Shown here: positions 44,676 to 57,186 of the stretch, one piece after another
Layout of the letters: each line of letters starts with the position of its first letter
Position numbering within the stretch: position 1 is the first letter of the stretch
Assembly: GCA_930367205.1 (NCBI GenBank)
Contig: OV884015.1
Location: forward strand, 105,030,509 to 105,094,508
DNA from: Acanthosoma haemorrhoidale
Lineage: Eukaryota > Arthropoda > Insecta > Hemiptera > Acanthosomatidae
Reading direction: 5' to 3'
Length of the DNA: 64,000 nt
Notes under the pieces: generated by a model
The model's database searches: none
What the model was told of the DNA's origin: nothing
Seen by the model: only the letters and a program-made list of their open reading frames with translations
Translations under genes and position numbers: made by a program

Positions 44676-45604
44676 ATTTAGGTCGAGTCATAAGTAACTT
44701 ACGTTTTTTATATCATACATTTATTTTGCTCTCATTAAATAACAAAATTATATTCATTTTGACGAGTGCAGGACGCTTTTCATGGAGTTTCTCTTGCACT
44801 CTTTGCAACTGCTGAACGTATCTTTTCGCAGTATTCGTTAAATTTGACTTGAACAACTCGTGGTGAATTATTCCTTGACAATCCCACCATACACACAATA
44901 AAATCTTTTTGCCACGGATGTTTGCTTTCGGATCTGGTAGGGGTGTTTGATCCTTATCAAGCCACTGTCTTTTGCGGACTATATTGTCATAGGTAAACCA
45001 TTTTTCATCGCCTGTTCCAATCCTGTTTAAAAAAGGCTCAATTTTTACCCGTGAGAGCAGACTTGTGGCAATTGACATGCGATCTTGTTTATTCCGTTCA
45101 TTGAGATTGTTAGGCACCCACACTCTTAGCTTGCTGACTTTCCCTAATTTCTCCAGGTGGCGGTTAACATTTGATTGTGATGTATTCAACCTTTCTGCTA
45201 TACCTCTTGTTGATTGACGTGGAATTTGCTCCAATATTGCCTTTAAAAGGTTGTCGTCAAAGTCGGAAGGACGTCCCGCCCTTGGTTCGTCTTTTAAGGT
45301 CGTATCTCCAGAACGGAATTTTATAAACCAATTTCTACCTGCCCGATCAGTTATTAGTCCTTCACCATATATACTGCATATTTGTCAGCTGTCACCCTAG
45401 CACTATTACCTTGTTGAAATTCCCAAAGCATTACATGACGTTTAACGTAACGTGTATCAGACAAAACCGTTGACAAAAGACTAACTGAAGCCTCGTCTAT
45501 ATAGTGAAAACAAAAACTTGTTGTCATGGTAACTCATAGCGGGTAGATACGAACAATAGATTCAACTTAGCTGCATCGGAAGTTACTTATGACTCGGCCT
45601 GATA
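44676..45604 (-). pseudogene. Second mariner-like element with both inverted repeats
   Basis: Inverted repeats AGGTCGAGTCATAAGTAACT (from 44680) and, at the other end, AGGCCGAGTCATAAGTAACT (reverse complement of 45581-45600). TA lies just outside each. The minus-strand frame (45234-44713) reads IAERLNTSQSNVNRHLEKLG, WVPNNLNERNK, TGDEKWFTYDN (first catalytic Asp) and VWWDCQGIIHHELF. It then runs out where HDNARPH and the third Asp should be. N-terminal sequence lies at 45.24-45.53 kb in other frames. It is internally deleted and inactive. Confidence 0.88.
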
Positions 45605-46220
45605 GTTAGATAAATACCTCCAGCCTAAACCTAGTGGTCTCACAGCAGTAATAGTCGACTGACAAGAAACTGTAATAATAATATAATAAGGGGGTGAGGC
45701 ACCCTCAAGACCACTGACAAGAACGGTGACATTCTTGATGCCGTTTAGGTTAAAGTGTGGTGGAACTATCACCATGAGTCGTAAGAAGGGTTGAAAAATA
45801 AAACGCCCAAATTGAAAACTGGTGTCAAATCCATAGGTTTCGGGATTTCAGCTTGGAAAAAAAACTGATATTTATGCCCAAATTTAGTAGCATAACTAAA
45901 CTATGTAGAACCTTCTGGAATTTTTTCTAGAAACGAATTAGAACTCAGTCGAACCTTCTAGAAGGTTTTGGAAAGGAATAGAACCTTTTTATGTTACAAT
46001 ATTATCATATTGCGTTAAGACTTCCAAGCAGGTGAAGCCATAAGGAAAAAGCTATTAATTAGATAAAGTTTTTAAGGTTTTCAAAAATGTCATGTTCGAA
46101 CTTTTTATTTGATCTTCCATTGATACTAATAATAATAATAATTTCATTTCTTCACATTTCACAGAAAAGAAACAATTTACTTTGATATTTCAACAATCAT
46201 CTTAATGCACAAAAAAAATA
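45605..46220. other. Unassigned stretch
   Basis: No reliable frame. 45900-45990 has short imperfect repeats of TAGAACCTTCTAGAA type. Nothing else recognised. Confidence 0.35.
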
Positions 46221-46346
46221 GTATTAATTTCTTTATTGTCTTAAAATTACAATCTGCTTTATTAGGCAATAAGTAATTAAGATAAATGTTCTCATTCATA
46301 CAATAATTAAAAACAGCCCAGAAGCCTCCCTAATCCACATGGTTGC
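46221..46346 (-). mobile_element. Jockey-like LINE 3' tail
   Basis: TTCTTTATTGTCTTAAAATT, CTGCTTTATTAGGCAATAAG and CAGCCCAGAAGCCTCCCTAA: the last ~125 bp of the LINE. Confidence 0.7.
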
Positions 46347-46797
46347 ATAATAATTAATTTAATAAAAATTAATTTTGTCATTACAATTCGTGTCGCCAAA
46401 TCGTGTGTAACAATAATACTCACATTCGTGGTTCACACCCCTCGGAAACTCGACACAGTACTAAAAAAATCAACAACCAAGCGAAAAAGCTGACTATTTT
46501 TAAATCTTATATTTTTAATTACGGAACATAATTTCTTAGGCCTGTTCAAATCTTTGAGTTACTATGCCATTCCAGTGTTTTGTTTTCTTTGAAATGGTGT
46601 ACAAACATGGTGTGTGTCAACAAACATTATCGAGTGGTATATTATATTTTTCGGCCCAGATGCGTGTCCAGATGGGCCGTTGTATAGTCTAGTTTCTGCT
46701 CAGTTAGTTGTCCAGTGTTAATATATATATGACCGTCGTCCTAAACATAATACAGAAATATAAACATTTCTGTACAATTATAAATAGATAAATACCT

Positions 46798-46889
46798 TCA
46801 ATATTGGTCGCCTGGATGGAGCTACAGCCACTTGTGACAGAGGTGTAGTCTTCTCATTGAGCTGTACTCACCACACCAGCTCATTGGCT
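46798..46889 (-). other. Exon-like segment, possibly untranslated
   Basis: On the minus strand a long pyrimidine tract ends in TTTTTTTTGCAG, followed by ~90 bp of balanced composition ending TTGAAG|GTATTT. All three frames contain stops, so if real it is a 5' UTR or non-coding RNA exon. It could belong to the protease gene, whose first coding exon is preceded by an acceptor. This is inference only. Confidence 0.3.
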
Positions 46890-47407
46890 CTGCAAAAAAA
46901 CACAAAACAAATTAAATTAAATTTAGTCATGACTATTTATTTTTCATTATGTCAAAGATTAGTTTGAACGTGACAGATTCTTGATTCTATAGGTCAAGCG
47001 AAAGAGTAACTAATCCTCAAAAAGCTGGAGCAATTTTATCTTCTTCGGATTAGCAAGCAATATTATTAGTCAAAACTTTGCTGATGTTTATACACGATGT
47101 TGTTACGCCCTTATATATACTCTAAGAGTGAGCTTTGTCTTATAGACTAAACTAAAAAAGTTGATCTGTCCTTTGCAATGTAACATGGAATTTCTTACCC
47201 GATTGTTTTTAGGACGGACAGTATTTCCCACATGACTCTGATCTACCCCAAGACTTACGGTCTTTGCTGTATGTCCGTAGAAGGTAAATAGATGAAATAT
47301 TATTAACAGTGTGAACTATGAACGAGAAAATGAATTCTATAGAAGAGATCAAGGAAATGCGGCCATGAACGAGAGGATGAACTCTCCAAGGAGAATCCCA
47401 AAATCCC
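46890..47407. other. Unassigned stretch
   Basis: AT-rich DNA with no frame, repeat or motif that I can support. Confidence 0.35.
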
Positions 47408-47820
47408 CAAACTTCTTTATTGTGCTAAAATTACAATCTGCCTCATTGGGCAATAAGCAATTGTGATAAATGTTCTCATTCGTATCATATTTGCAATTTT
47501 CATTCACTCGCTCATTTATAAAGTATAGTACAAACACCACAGAGGCCTGCCAAATCCACATGGATGTCACCTCTCTAGCATGCGAAAGCGGAGTCTTGGG
47601 AAGCCCTCCACGCTCCTCCGTCAGCCGCTTCACAAGCCAGTGGAGGCTGACGAAGAGCGCGAGAGCCACATACGCTCAGGACATGATTGGAGAAAGTGGC
47701 CATTGCCAGGACTCCCACTGTCACGTATTTATAGCAGGTCACGAGGCCACTGCCGTTTTAGTCTCCGAGGAGGATTATAGGGATGAGTGGTGCAGTGGAA
47801 TGACTGTGCTACGGGATTAG
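47408..47820 (-). mobile_element. Jockey-like LINE 3' end
   Basis: From TTCTTTATTGTGCTAAAATT through the whole 3' UTR to GACTGTGCTACGGGATTAG within the ORF2 end. 5' truncated. Confidence 0.75.
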
Positions 47821-48377
47821 GTTTCAATCCTAAACGGAATTGGAGTTTAAAGATAGAAGACCCAAAGTAGGGACTTAATTGAGGAAATTGAGCAATGCAC
47901 GACCGACCTAGTGTTGACTGAAGAGGACTTTATTGACTATTGAGTGGAATAGAGGAAGACATTTACTAATGTTTTTTTTTGTTTGGATTATTCTGATGAT
48001 GGATTATTAGGTAAAGAACCAACTAAAAGTTTAATAAAGAATTGATAAATTATTGCAAACTTTTAATGGGTTTGATTAATTCTTTATTAATGTCCGATTA
48101 AAGAACCCAAAAAACTCAAAAGTTAAGTGAGTAGGATATAATATGAAGAAAACCTGAATTTTCTTTGAGTTATAGATCGCGCTACTCTTAATAATTACTA
48201 GTCTAGCCAAAGAAATAAATCCGTCCAGAAATACCCTTAGGTGGGCTAATGATACTAACAATAGTTATTAGTAAAAGGTAAAAAAATAGTGACGCGGTCA
48301 TGATAGCTGATTACTGAAAAGGTTTTCATCTTTGCTAATCCTCAAATTTAGATTGCCTATATAATATCGAGGTAAGG

Positions 48378-48725
48378 CTAGACGTTAATTCGAGAAAGAG
48401 CAATCGGAAATGACAAATGATCCGCCGTGAGATTGGCGGCGTCCTCAATCTGGAGACAAAGAGGTTTACGACAAGTTGACGTGACAAAGAGCATGTCTGC
48501 GCTCTTGTAGTCAGATATCATCTGTAGAAGGCCTATTGTGTTTTTCAGCTGCCTTTGGACTTGCGTATGCGCCAACAAGGACAGGATACGACAGAGAAAT
48601 AGCTCATTACGGACGCGGTAGTCGGTCATTTCGGTCGATTTGCCAATAATACTGACTAGAATTATACTGACTAGAATTATACTAAAACTGACATATCGCG
48701 TGGCTACATTTCTACATTTGAGCAA
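48378..48725 (-). other. Unrecognised 115-codon open frame
   Basis: The minus-strand frame includes VRNELFLCRILSLLAHTQVQ and MISDYKSADMLFVTSTCRK and ends at TAA. It has balanced composition unlike its AT-rich surroundings, yet no motif I recognise. A TTATACTGACTAGAA repeat lies at its 5' edge (about 48658-48690). It may be an exon or transposon remnant, or chance. Confidence 0.25.
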
Positions 48726-48961
48726 TTATAGGCAGTCCAATGTTGTAATAATAATAACAATAATAATAATAAAACTCAAGGCCTTCAGTTTAGTCTGCTA
48801 GCTAAAATCTGCTACTAAAGCTAGTACTGCGAATTTCTGGCTTGGCGAGTGTTCACTGAGCATAAATGACTAGCTACTAGAAGAACAAATAGCGAATCCG
48901 GTTAAGAAAACCAAAATAAAGGACAAGAGGTAATAGCTTAGTGAACAAGAATTTTTAATAA

Positions 48962-50001
48962 CAATCTTTATTGTGAAATAATTACAATCTGCCTTCTATA
49001 AGGCAATAATAATACAGATAAATGATCTCATTCATACGATATTTACAGCATCATTCACTCGCTCATTCATACAATAGGACATGATTGGAGAAACTGGCCA
49101 TTGCCAGGACTCCCACTGTCACGCGTTTATAGTAGGTCACGAGGCCAGTGCCGTTTCAGTCTCCAAGGAGGATTATAGGGATGAGTGGCGCAGTGCAATG
49201 ACTGTACTGGGGGATTAGGGTGGTTGGAAAGGCTACTGTGGAATTTCATAAACTTGGAAGGGATGAGTTCTAGAATGTAGGGTATATTAAGATCGTTATG
49301 AAGGGTTTTGTTGCTGACATAATAAGGGGCATTTACTATTGTTCTTAGGACTTTGGATTGAAAGGATTGGATACGCTTGATGTTCGACTTTTTTGCTGTC
49401 CCCCATAGCTCTATTCCGTATGTCCAGATTGGTTTAAGTATAACTTTGTAGATTAGTAGTTTATTTTCTATTGAGAGATGGGATGTCCTTTGAAGTAGTC
49501 TGTACAGTTGTCCAAAGCGTCTGTTTAGTTCTTGTCTTTTTAGTCTCGTATGTGGGTTCCAGGTCAGTCGTTTGTCAAGATGGAAGCCTAAGTACCGTAC
49601 TGTCTCGGATACAGGGAGAGGAATAGAATTAAAATAAACAAGTGGACAAGTCTTGCGACAAAGGGTGAAGGTAATGTGGGAGCATTTTGCTTCATTAACT
49701 TTGATCCGCCATTGATTGCACCAATACTCGATCTCTTCAAGGTGTTTTTGAAGGTTATGGGATGCTATTTCGGGGTCCGGATGGGATGACAGGACTGCAG
49801 TGTCATCTGCAAATGTGGCCAAGAAGGTGTTGGGAGTAGAGGGGACATGAGCGGTGTATAGAGGATGGGACCGAGGACGCTGCCTTGTGGAACTCCTTGT
49901 TTTATGGAGCAGCAGTTAGAATATTCTAAACAGCGGACTTGGAAGGAGCGGTTTGAAAGGTAGGACACTACGATTAGGAAAAGGGTCTGTAGTAAATAGC
50001 T
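48962..50001 (-). mobile_element. Jockey-like LINE with reverse-transcriptase fragment
   Basis: The longest copy of the family. The minus strand encodes SIKQGVPQGSVLGP (RT motif B), then, after a frameshift near 49.85 kb, TFADDTAVLSSH (catalytic FADD). The thumb and connection part follows (LGFHLDKRLTWNPH, PIWTYGIELWGTAKKSNIKR) to a stop at 49127. The 3' UTR is shortened by an internal deletion. The copy is 5' truncated within the RT domain, so endonuclease and ORF1 are absent. Confidence 0.9.
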
Positions 50002-50080
50002 TGTTATGAATGAGATCATTTATCACAATTACTTATTGCCCATTGAGGCAGATTGTAATTTTATCATAATAAAGTTGTTG
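50002..50080 (+). mobile_element. Inverted LINE 3' tail abutting the RT fragment
   Basis: TATGAATGAGATCATTTATC, then ATTGAGGCAGATTGTAATTT and ATAATAAAG: the terminal ~75 bp of the same LINE on the opposite strand, directly joined to the truncated 5' end of the copy at 48962-50001. Confidence 0.75.
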
Positions 50081-52110
50081 TAGTAACGATTTAAGTTAAA
50101 TTTGTCTTAAACTCAAAGATGGCTCGGGTACCTTGACCATATCCAAAAAGGATGAGCAGGTTCTTCAGCCTCGGTAAAGATGGAATTTTGTTGTGAATAT
50201 TTCATCCCATTGTTATAATATCAGCCTCGATTTAACATCAAATCATACTAAGAACAGAAAATTACAAAAGTAATATAATTACAAGTAATATTTATTTTAC
50301 ACGCTACACAAGTAACCAATACCTCAAATTGTCGGAGGACTTACTAACAGATAGAATGTCAGTCGATAACGCCATATATTCCGCAGTGTCACTGGCTTGC
50401 CTCCTGTGGTAGACTCGGAAAAATGGAGGGTTTGCATAAATAATTTAGGCTAACTGACATTAGCCACCAGTTCACAGTTTACGAAGCAAAATGGTTTTAT
50501 TAAAATTATATCGAGGTTGGTGTAGCAGACGGTCAAAAAGAGTTTAATTGAGAATTTTGTAAATTACACAATTTTTTTTTTTTATCTCCATTTTTTAATA
50601 TTGTCAAAAAAGTGTTAGAATCCGAAGATGATGCTTGATTCTAAAAAATATTTAGGGACTGGTAGAACTTATGTAACATCCCACCTAACAGGTGGGGCTG
50701 CGGTGCCGCCTGGAACCAATATTCAGCTTCAAGGTACCTACGTCTCAGCTCTCGCCCTCGTTCTCTCAAAGAGAAAACAATAGGGTTAATTAACAGATTT
50801 TTTTCATTATTAATTACTTGAATAAACAAATCCATATTTTTCATTCAAATTAGACTATGCCATGGTACTCCCCATAATTACGTATAGTGTACATGTAGTT
50901 TATATGTTATTGCTCACAAAATAATTATAAGCTCAATATTTCAGATCCATTTGTATTGTCATACAACACACGAAAGACGTAAAATTCCTCCAGGTGTGGC
51001 AAAAGACATATTGTATAGGTGGACTGTAATTATCTTGCCAGTTAGAGTATGCCTATAATACATTTCGTACTTAGTACCAGAATATAGTTTTTTTTTCTTT
51101 CCAAAGTACTAATTATAATACAATTATTACTAGGCTCTAACTTTATCAATGTCTTGAATGCAAAAAAAATAATTAAAATGTCGACGGACTTATTGTCAAG
51201 TTCGCGGAAAAAACCAATTTCGGACCTAAAGAGGCGAGACTTAACCACAACCACAATGAGATAATACAGACTGCCAATTGAGGTTGAGGCGGTACAACCA
51301 CTTCTATCTACATGGACTGCGACACGCTTTATGTCACCATGTTACGTATCCAACTGACAAAAAAAGTCGGGGCTCTATGGGCTGCAACTGTAAAAGGGAC
51401 CCGGTTGACCTATTACCGACTCAGTGTTGCTAAAACGGATCTCTTATCGGCTCTTAATGTTGCCGATCCCTTCACAACACAACATATCGCGTAACTAAAT
51501 ATACTTTTATAATTTGTACCAATGTATTATGATGTATGTGGTTTTATTCTTTATCTTGAAGGCAGATAACTGCATATAATAAACAGATAGACGCATGTAG
51601 CGATATATAGCGAATATGTGAATATGTAAATTACCCTACACTCTGGTTCATAATGTATTATAATAGAAATGCAAATCTGTGTAAACTTCTTGTAATAAAT
51701 CATAGAGAGGTCGGAAGTCGTAGACAAGTAACTCAGAGGGGCACCGTCATAAAACGGTACCTGACTAGCCAGGTAGACATAGGGGCACCTATAGGCGGTC
51801 AAATAACCCAAGTGGGTGAGACCCTAGCAGCCATAAAAAACACACCCTTTTACCCCAACGGTCATAAAACTAAAAGGAAACGACCACCTGCAGACAGACT
51901 GCGCCTTCCACGAGGGATGGGGTTACCATATTTATATCAGTAAATTTTGCCCCCTCTGACTCGCCCGAACTCTGAAAACTGGTCTTATTCTTTATGAACC
52001 TCTGAGCCTCATCCTGAACACAGTGTCTTGTCGGGACACATTCCTATCAATAAATGGAGTCAGATATTAACGTCTACATGGAACATGGTCCATGTTATTA
52101 ACTACAACAA
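50081..52110. other. Unassigned stretch
   Basis: Two kilobases without a convincing frame. 51250-51500 and 51700-51960 are less AT-rich. The second has a 96-codon plus-strand frame (51653-51943) without recognised similarity. Confidence 0.35.
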
Positions 52111-52192
52111 TCCGACAATTGTTGACCTCCGACAATTGTTCACCTTTTCCGACAATTGTTCACCTCCGACAATTGTTCAACCTTTTCCCGAC
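52111..52192. repeat. Short tandem repeat with palindromic core
   Basis: Four copies of CCGACAATTGTTCACC separated by CT or TTTT spacers. Each contains the palindrome ACAATTGT. Confidence 0.85.
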
Positions 52193-52202
52193 AACGCAAG
52201 TC

Positions 52203-52835
52203 AAGATAAAACTGGTACCAGCAAAAAAGACCCAACACAAAGAACAATCCGCCAAAACAAAAAAAATAGATAGAGAAACCCTGGTAAGAACTAAAGCGAA
52301 AATAAGACACTACAACACAGTCGTTAAACCGGTAATATTATATGGGACGGAAACCTCATGCTTCCCTAATCTAGAAAAACTACTCAGAATAGAACGAAGA
52401 ATCCTAAGAAGGATTTACTGCCCCAAAAAGACACAAGAAGGATACAGAATGAGATCCAACCAAGAAATCTAAAAAGACACAAAAGACCTAGAAACGGACA
52501 TAAGGATCAGGAGACTGAAATTCCACGGACATATGGTAGGACTAAACAAGGAAATATTCCAGAAAATCCGAGGATACGAAAGCTCAAGGGGATACACCAA
52601 GCAGATGAAGGAATAAACTAAAAGACTAAGAATAACGGACCAGGATTGTCAGGACGGAGAAAGATATAGGAAAAGACTGAAGGAAATCCAGGTTCTTGCG
52701 GGAAAGAAAAAAATCGAAAAAGGGAGTCGTGTGGACAGAAGAAAGAAAACAAAAGCACGTAGAGATAATGAGGGAAAAATGGAAGGAAAGGAAAAAAAAA
52801 GAAAAGAACCGAAAGTAATGATATTCGCGTGGTCT
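52203..52835 (+). mobile_element. RTE-like LINE ORF C-terminal remnant
   Basis: The plus strand encodes LVRTKAKIRHYNTVVKPVIL and YGTET, then RIERRILRRIYCPKKTQEGY, then (after a stop) DIRIRRLKFHGHMVGLNKEI and a Lys/Arg-rich tail. This is the typical end of RTE-type endonuclease-reverse transcriptases. Several stops make it a pseudogene. Confidence 0.8.
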
Positions 52836-54395
52836 TTAAGGCCTTTCCGTGACAAAATACAGATGATGTTTATATACATACAGTATCTCATTGTCATCCG
52901 TGAATATAAAAAAAAATGTGTAGGAGACTTTGATGGGAAGTCATCTTCTGATGATGAAAGAGAGCCATGTTAATCATAAATTTGATGAAGACCTAACATT
53001 GTCATTCATCAACCAAATCCGATTTCCCAACCAAAGTCTTTTGCTCATTCATGTTTACCTTTTAGTAAATTCGTGTAGAATAGTGCACTTGGTCGTACTA
53101 TCTACTATTTCGTTGTTTCTGTCATTCATAAAAGACATTTAATTTTATATGGCGCGCCAAAGTACTTTTTGTGCTTTAAATCCGAACTTCTAACTTATAA
53201 ATTGTTATGTGGATGACTTCTGAAGTTCTGAGATGCAGGGTAATAAGGCCTGTATGGACCCAGGGACTTCACAACCTGACATCAGCAATGGTCACGAATC
53301 GTAAGTTTTATAATGCTAAGAATATTATAATGCAAAAAGTAGAAGGGGATTGAGTAGAAATGTATACCTGTATACTTCATGGAAGTCACTGATGTTATTC
53401 CCTGTTATTTTTAAGTTAGAAACCCTCCTTACTTCCCTCACTCCCTAATTCCCAGAATAATCCTTTTCTTATACATATATGTCTCAGCTTTAGCCCCAGA
53501 CCCCACTTGTTCCTACACTCGTTCCTAGACATTCCATCCAGTATGTCGTAACGTAACTCTTAATATTTGTATATACCAGTGTTTTGCTTGTACTTCATAA
53601 TAAAGCTTTTCTTTCTTTTCTTTTAAAAGACTCTCCTCTACAAAGATTATTTAACTGTTGATTAACTAAGATTTGAGATAGTTTTACGTTAAATTTAGTT
53701 TGCTAGCTCTTAACCTGGAGACCAGCTCTCATCTCCTGACATTTTGTTATTATCTTTGTTTATGTAATCCCACTTTCGCCCTTCATTTCAACAGTAGGAT
53801 ATACTACAAAAACGGTATGATTGTACATATCAGGGATATGACTAATGCATTCTCAAAAAATCACATCCATGCCTTAGATACGTCGAGTTCAAGTATCACA
53901 TAAATATTACAGCATACTAATTAACACCATATCTTCTACATGTGTGAACGGATCAATTACAGTTCCGGAGAGTTTAACTGTTCCGCGTTCGTGATTAGAA
54001 ATTCCCCTTCGATAAACAGCGAAGTAAAAATGTTGGGTGAAAGTACACATCTGCCGACTGTCTGACACCTCGTATCCGGTTCTCCGGTCACAGGATAAAG
54101 GCTAATAGACCCTCGGTTTGATGGCGTTTATTTCACACATTAGTGCAATGAAAATTTAATATCTATAGGAAAAAACCAAAGTACTTTTTTACAGTTTTTG
54201 TTTTTACTTTGAAATGAAATGAAAATAAAAAAAATAAACTTCATTCCAGAAAAAAGTCGACTAAGACTAGCGAAATTGTTAACTAATACAGTATCCTACC
54301 CTGGCCGAGGTGAGGTTAGAATGACAGAGAATCATGTTTAAACGAATAGCTTTACAAATAAATGTAAAATATCATACAATTTTTTTTAAAACGTG
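52836..54395. other. Unassigned stretch
   Basis: No coding evidence. 53400-53640 is pyrimidine-rich, with an AATAAAGCTTTTC string near its end. This might be an old solo LTR, but no inverted ends or target duplication could be seen. Confidence 0.3.
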
Positions 54396-54476
54396 GTACA
54401 AGGATCCGCTCAACCCAAATATTCCTTTATTTTTTCCCTCATCCTTAATCTTATAATTAGAGAGCTAAGAAAAATA
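54396..54476 (+). mobile_element. SINE-like family S, truncated 3' end
   Basis: GTACAAGGATCCGCTCAACCC, CTTTATTTTTTCCCTCATCC and AGAGAGCTAAGAAAAAT, as in the family 3' end. Confidence 0.6.
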
Positions 54477-54628
54477 AAATCGATAAGGTTGACATACACT
54501 CCTTAAAATGCATGCAAACGCATTAAAGGGAGAAAACCTCTTGTAAAATTTTAATCAATTTAATTTTAAAAAGAATTACCCAAGGGGTTTAAAAAAAAAA
54601 GTCGATATGGTTTGGATAGAGGAAGTTT

Positions 54629-55120
54629 CTAAGGAAGTGTTGACGGTAGGAAATGGCCATTATGATCATTTATAACGATAAGAAATGCGCGACTTTCATC
54701 GACACTCATCTCATGGGAAATCGATAGGATAAGTTCGTAAGGCGTTTCAGTTTTAATCGATTCTTGGTATAAAATCATTCTGAGGATATGGACAGACGAG
54801 GCGAATTGGCTAGGATTTGAATAGGTGTAAATAGTAGGTATGTTTGGTAGATAGGTGTGAGCTTTGGAGCTTGTCATAGTGGGTTAGCACTTAGCTCAAA
54901 AAGTGATTCGGCGGGTGGAAAGTGAAGGGCTTATATGGCTGCATTTTGAAATGATCAAAACCCTTTTGTTCAAGCCATTTAATGCCTTCAATGCTCAGTT
55001 TCCTGCGATGATAAATTACACGGGAGCCTAAGGCAGGATTCGTAGCATACAGGAGGGTTATCCGGTGCAGCTGGGAGCTTAAAATGCCACCGCAAGTTTT
55101 GAAATTTTGTGACTATCCCG
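54629..55120 (-). other. Unrecognised coding-like segment (two frames)
   Basis: On the minus strand one frame from about 55120 reads FKTCGGILSSQLHRITLLY, then GSRVIYHRRKLSIEGIKWL and FDHFKMQPYKPFTFHPPNHF, to a stop near 54895. A second frame (54877-54629) starts at an ATG about 15 bases on and reads 82 codons. Amino-acid composition looks protein-like and GC content is raised. I do not recognise the family. An unknown mobile element ORF is the likeliest source. Confidence 0.35.
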
Positions 55121-55129
55121 TGTCTATAG

Positions 55130-57186
55130 CGATCATCTCCAAAAGTATTTAAAAAACATACAAAAAATTCCTAAATAGCTAATTGATTCTTAATTTCTGA
55201 AATAAAATGGCCGGGTCAAACAGTATTCAGGAGCCGGTATGTTGCGTTGAGCAAAGCGTTACCTCTGAGTATTGAGGGCTTGAGGTCTTGTCTTCTAGGA
55301 GCTGTTATAAGCTTTTTTAAGGGGTCTGTTGGTTTTTTCCCCAACCAGAAACCGTTATGAAACTGATAAGGATATAGCAGACCTGGTTAAATAGAAAAAT
55401 ATATACTAGTGTTTTAGATGAGTTAAATATCCCACATAACCAATTGGGCTAGTAGTCATAGGATTGATATATATAGGATTTTTTGTATAATTTTATGACA
55501 ACATTTTTTAATAATTTTTTTTGTCTATTCAATTTTAATTATTAAGTACATAGGTATTGCATTTCTGAATTTTAAGGATTTTTTTTAATTGTAGTTATTA
55601 ATTTCAAACTAAGCACAGTTCAGCAGTGTTAGTGGAATATATTTTATATTTTACTTAATGACTGTGGCCATTGTTAAGTATAATAACACTAATTAGTTTG
55701 TCTCCATATGGTCAGGTAGAAGTTTCCATAATTCGACTTTTTATTTTATTGTAGAGAAAACTTCAGTTGACATATTACAGCTACATTAAAGAAGGCAATA
55801 AAACTGTTTTATAGTGATAAGTTTTCCCTTGCCTATCTCTTTGTATTTGTGAATCATTTAATGAAGTCAGAGACAAGAAACTTTACATGCAAGTCTCGTC
55901 TGATAAAAGGAATACGTGAAACCATTTCCATAAAACATTATTAATTAATTACAAAAAATTTTGTTTATATAATGTTAAATTTATGTTGTTTTCTTATATT
56001 GCTATTTTCTTATGTTATTTATTTTATGTAACTTTAATTCCAGAAAGTATTTAACATCGTGTTCGTTACTGAAACTCAACCATCGTTTAGAAGTCTAATA
56101 TTTTGCATGGTACTTTTATTTAATGAATCAATATGACGATAAAAATAAAACCAGCGCAATTAAAGCTCATTGTAATGAAGAGTCAAGATGAGCAGGGCAT
56201 CAAATATAAGATTTCAATGTTCTTAATAATAATGTACCTATATAATGTTTGTAGCGGCTTATGTTGACTATAATTAAAAAGATCATTGAAAATGTCATTG
56301 AATCAATAACTTTTGAAACCTTAAAGGAAACCCTTAATTGGGTTAAAAGTATTTATCTGAAATTTAGATTATTATAAGTACTTGAGGTTCTAAATCCCGC
56401 AGCTTATTACCTGAACTAAAATCTCAGGTGAAATACTTGACCTGTTAGGTACTCCGAAGAGACCTGAGCTCGCTCAAGGTATTTTCTTTTCCGGGTTTCT
56501 TTAGTTGGGACACACATGAGTGAAACATTGAAAAAATAAACAGGGAATGAAATAGAGAAAGCCGAAGATGTAACTCTTAGTGCCGATTACACCAGGACCT
56601 CAGCGCAACCTACCAACTAAGGTAACAACCTTAAGTCGGCCTTATAATTAGGTGTTCACTATGGAATTCATTTTATTATAGTTTATATGTGAATATGACT
56701 AAATATAAATAATATATATATATATATATATATAACTTATATACGACATAAATATGACTAAACCCAAAAAATCATAGCGCAATACCACATGAAAAAAATT
56801 GGTTGTCACTAGGGTGTTACCTCTCAGATATAACCGGATTTGCATCGCGAGTGTTTATGTAGCTACTCATTTATCCTTACGAGGTGGAGTCAAGACCATG
56901 AAGAATTTGCAAAAGGAAAAAATATCCTTAGGGGATACAGGAAACGAACTCTGGACTTCGCAGTTTGTCAGCCAGGCTACGGGGAAACCCTGTCAGTATA
57001 ATCCTTCCCCATTCAAACCCCTCTGGCAGTGGGTTAATATAGGAGTTGGGAAAGTCAAGAGGAAGCTATTGTGTTATCATTACTTATTTCGGCAGGTTCC
57101 AAGGGCTTTGTACTAGTTTTGTTCTTACGAGGCACAGAACCAACCACAGTCTGGCAATGAATCCCTTGAATGGAAAATATAACGTT
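55130..57186. other. Unassigned stretch
   Basis: AT-rich. It holds the partner of the 16.6-kb repeat at about 56450-56660 and a (TA)n tract at 56710-56734. A 105-codon plus-strand frame (56799-57116) shows no recognisable similarity and is treated as chance. Confidence 0.35.
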
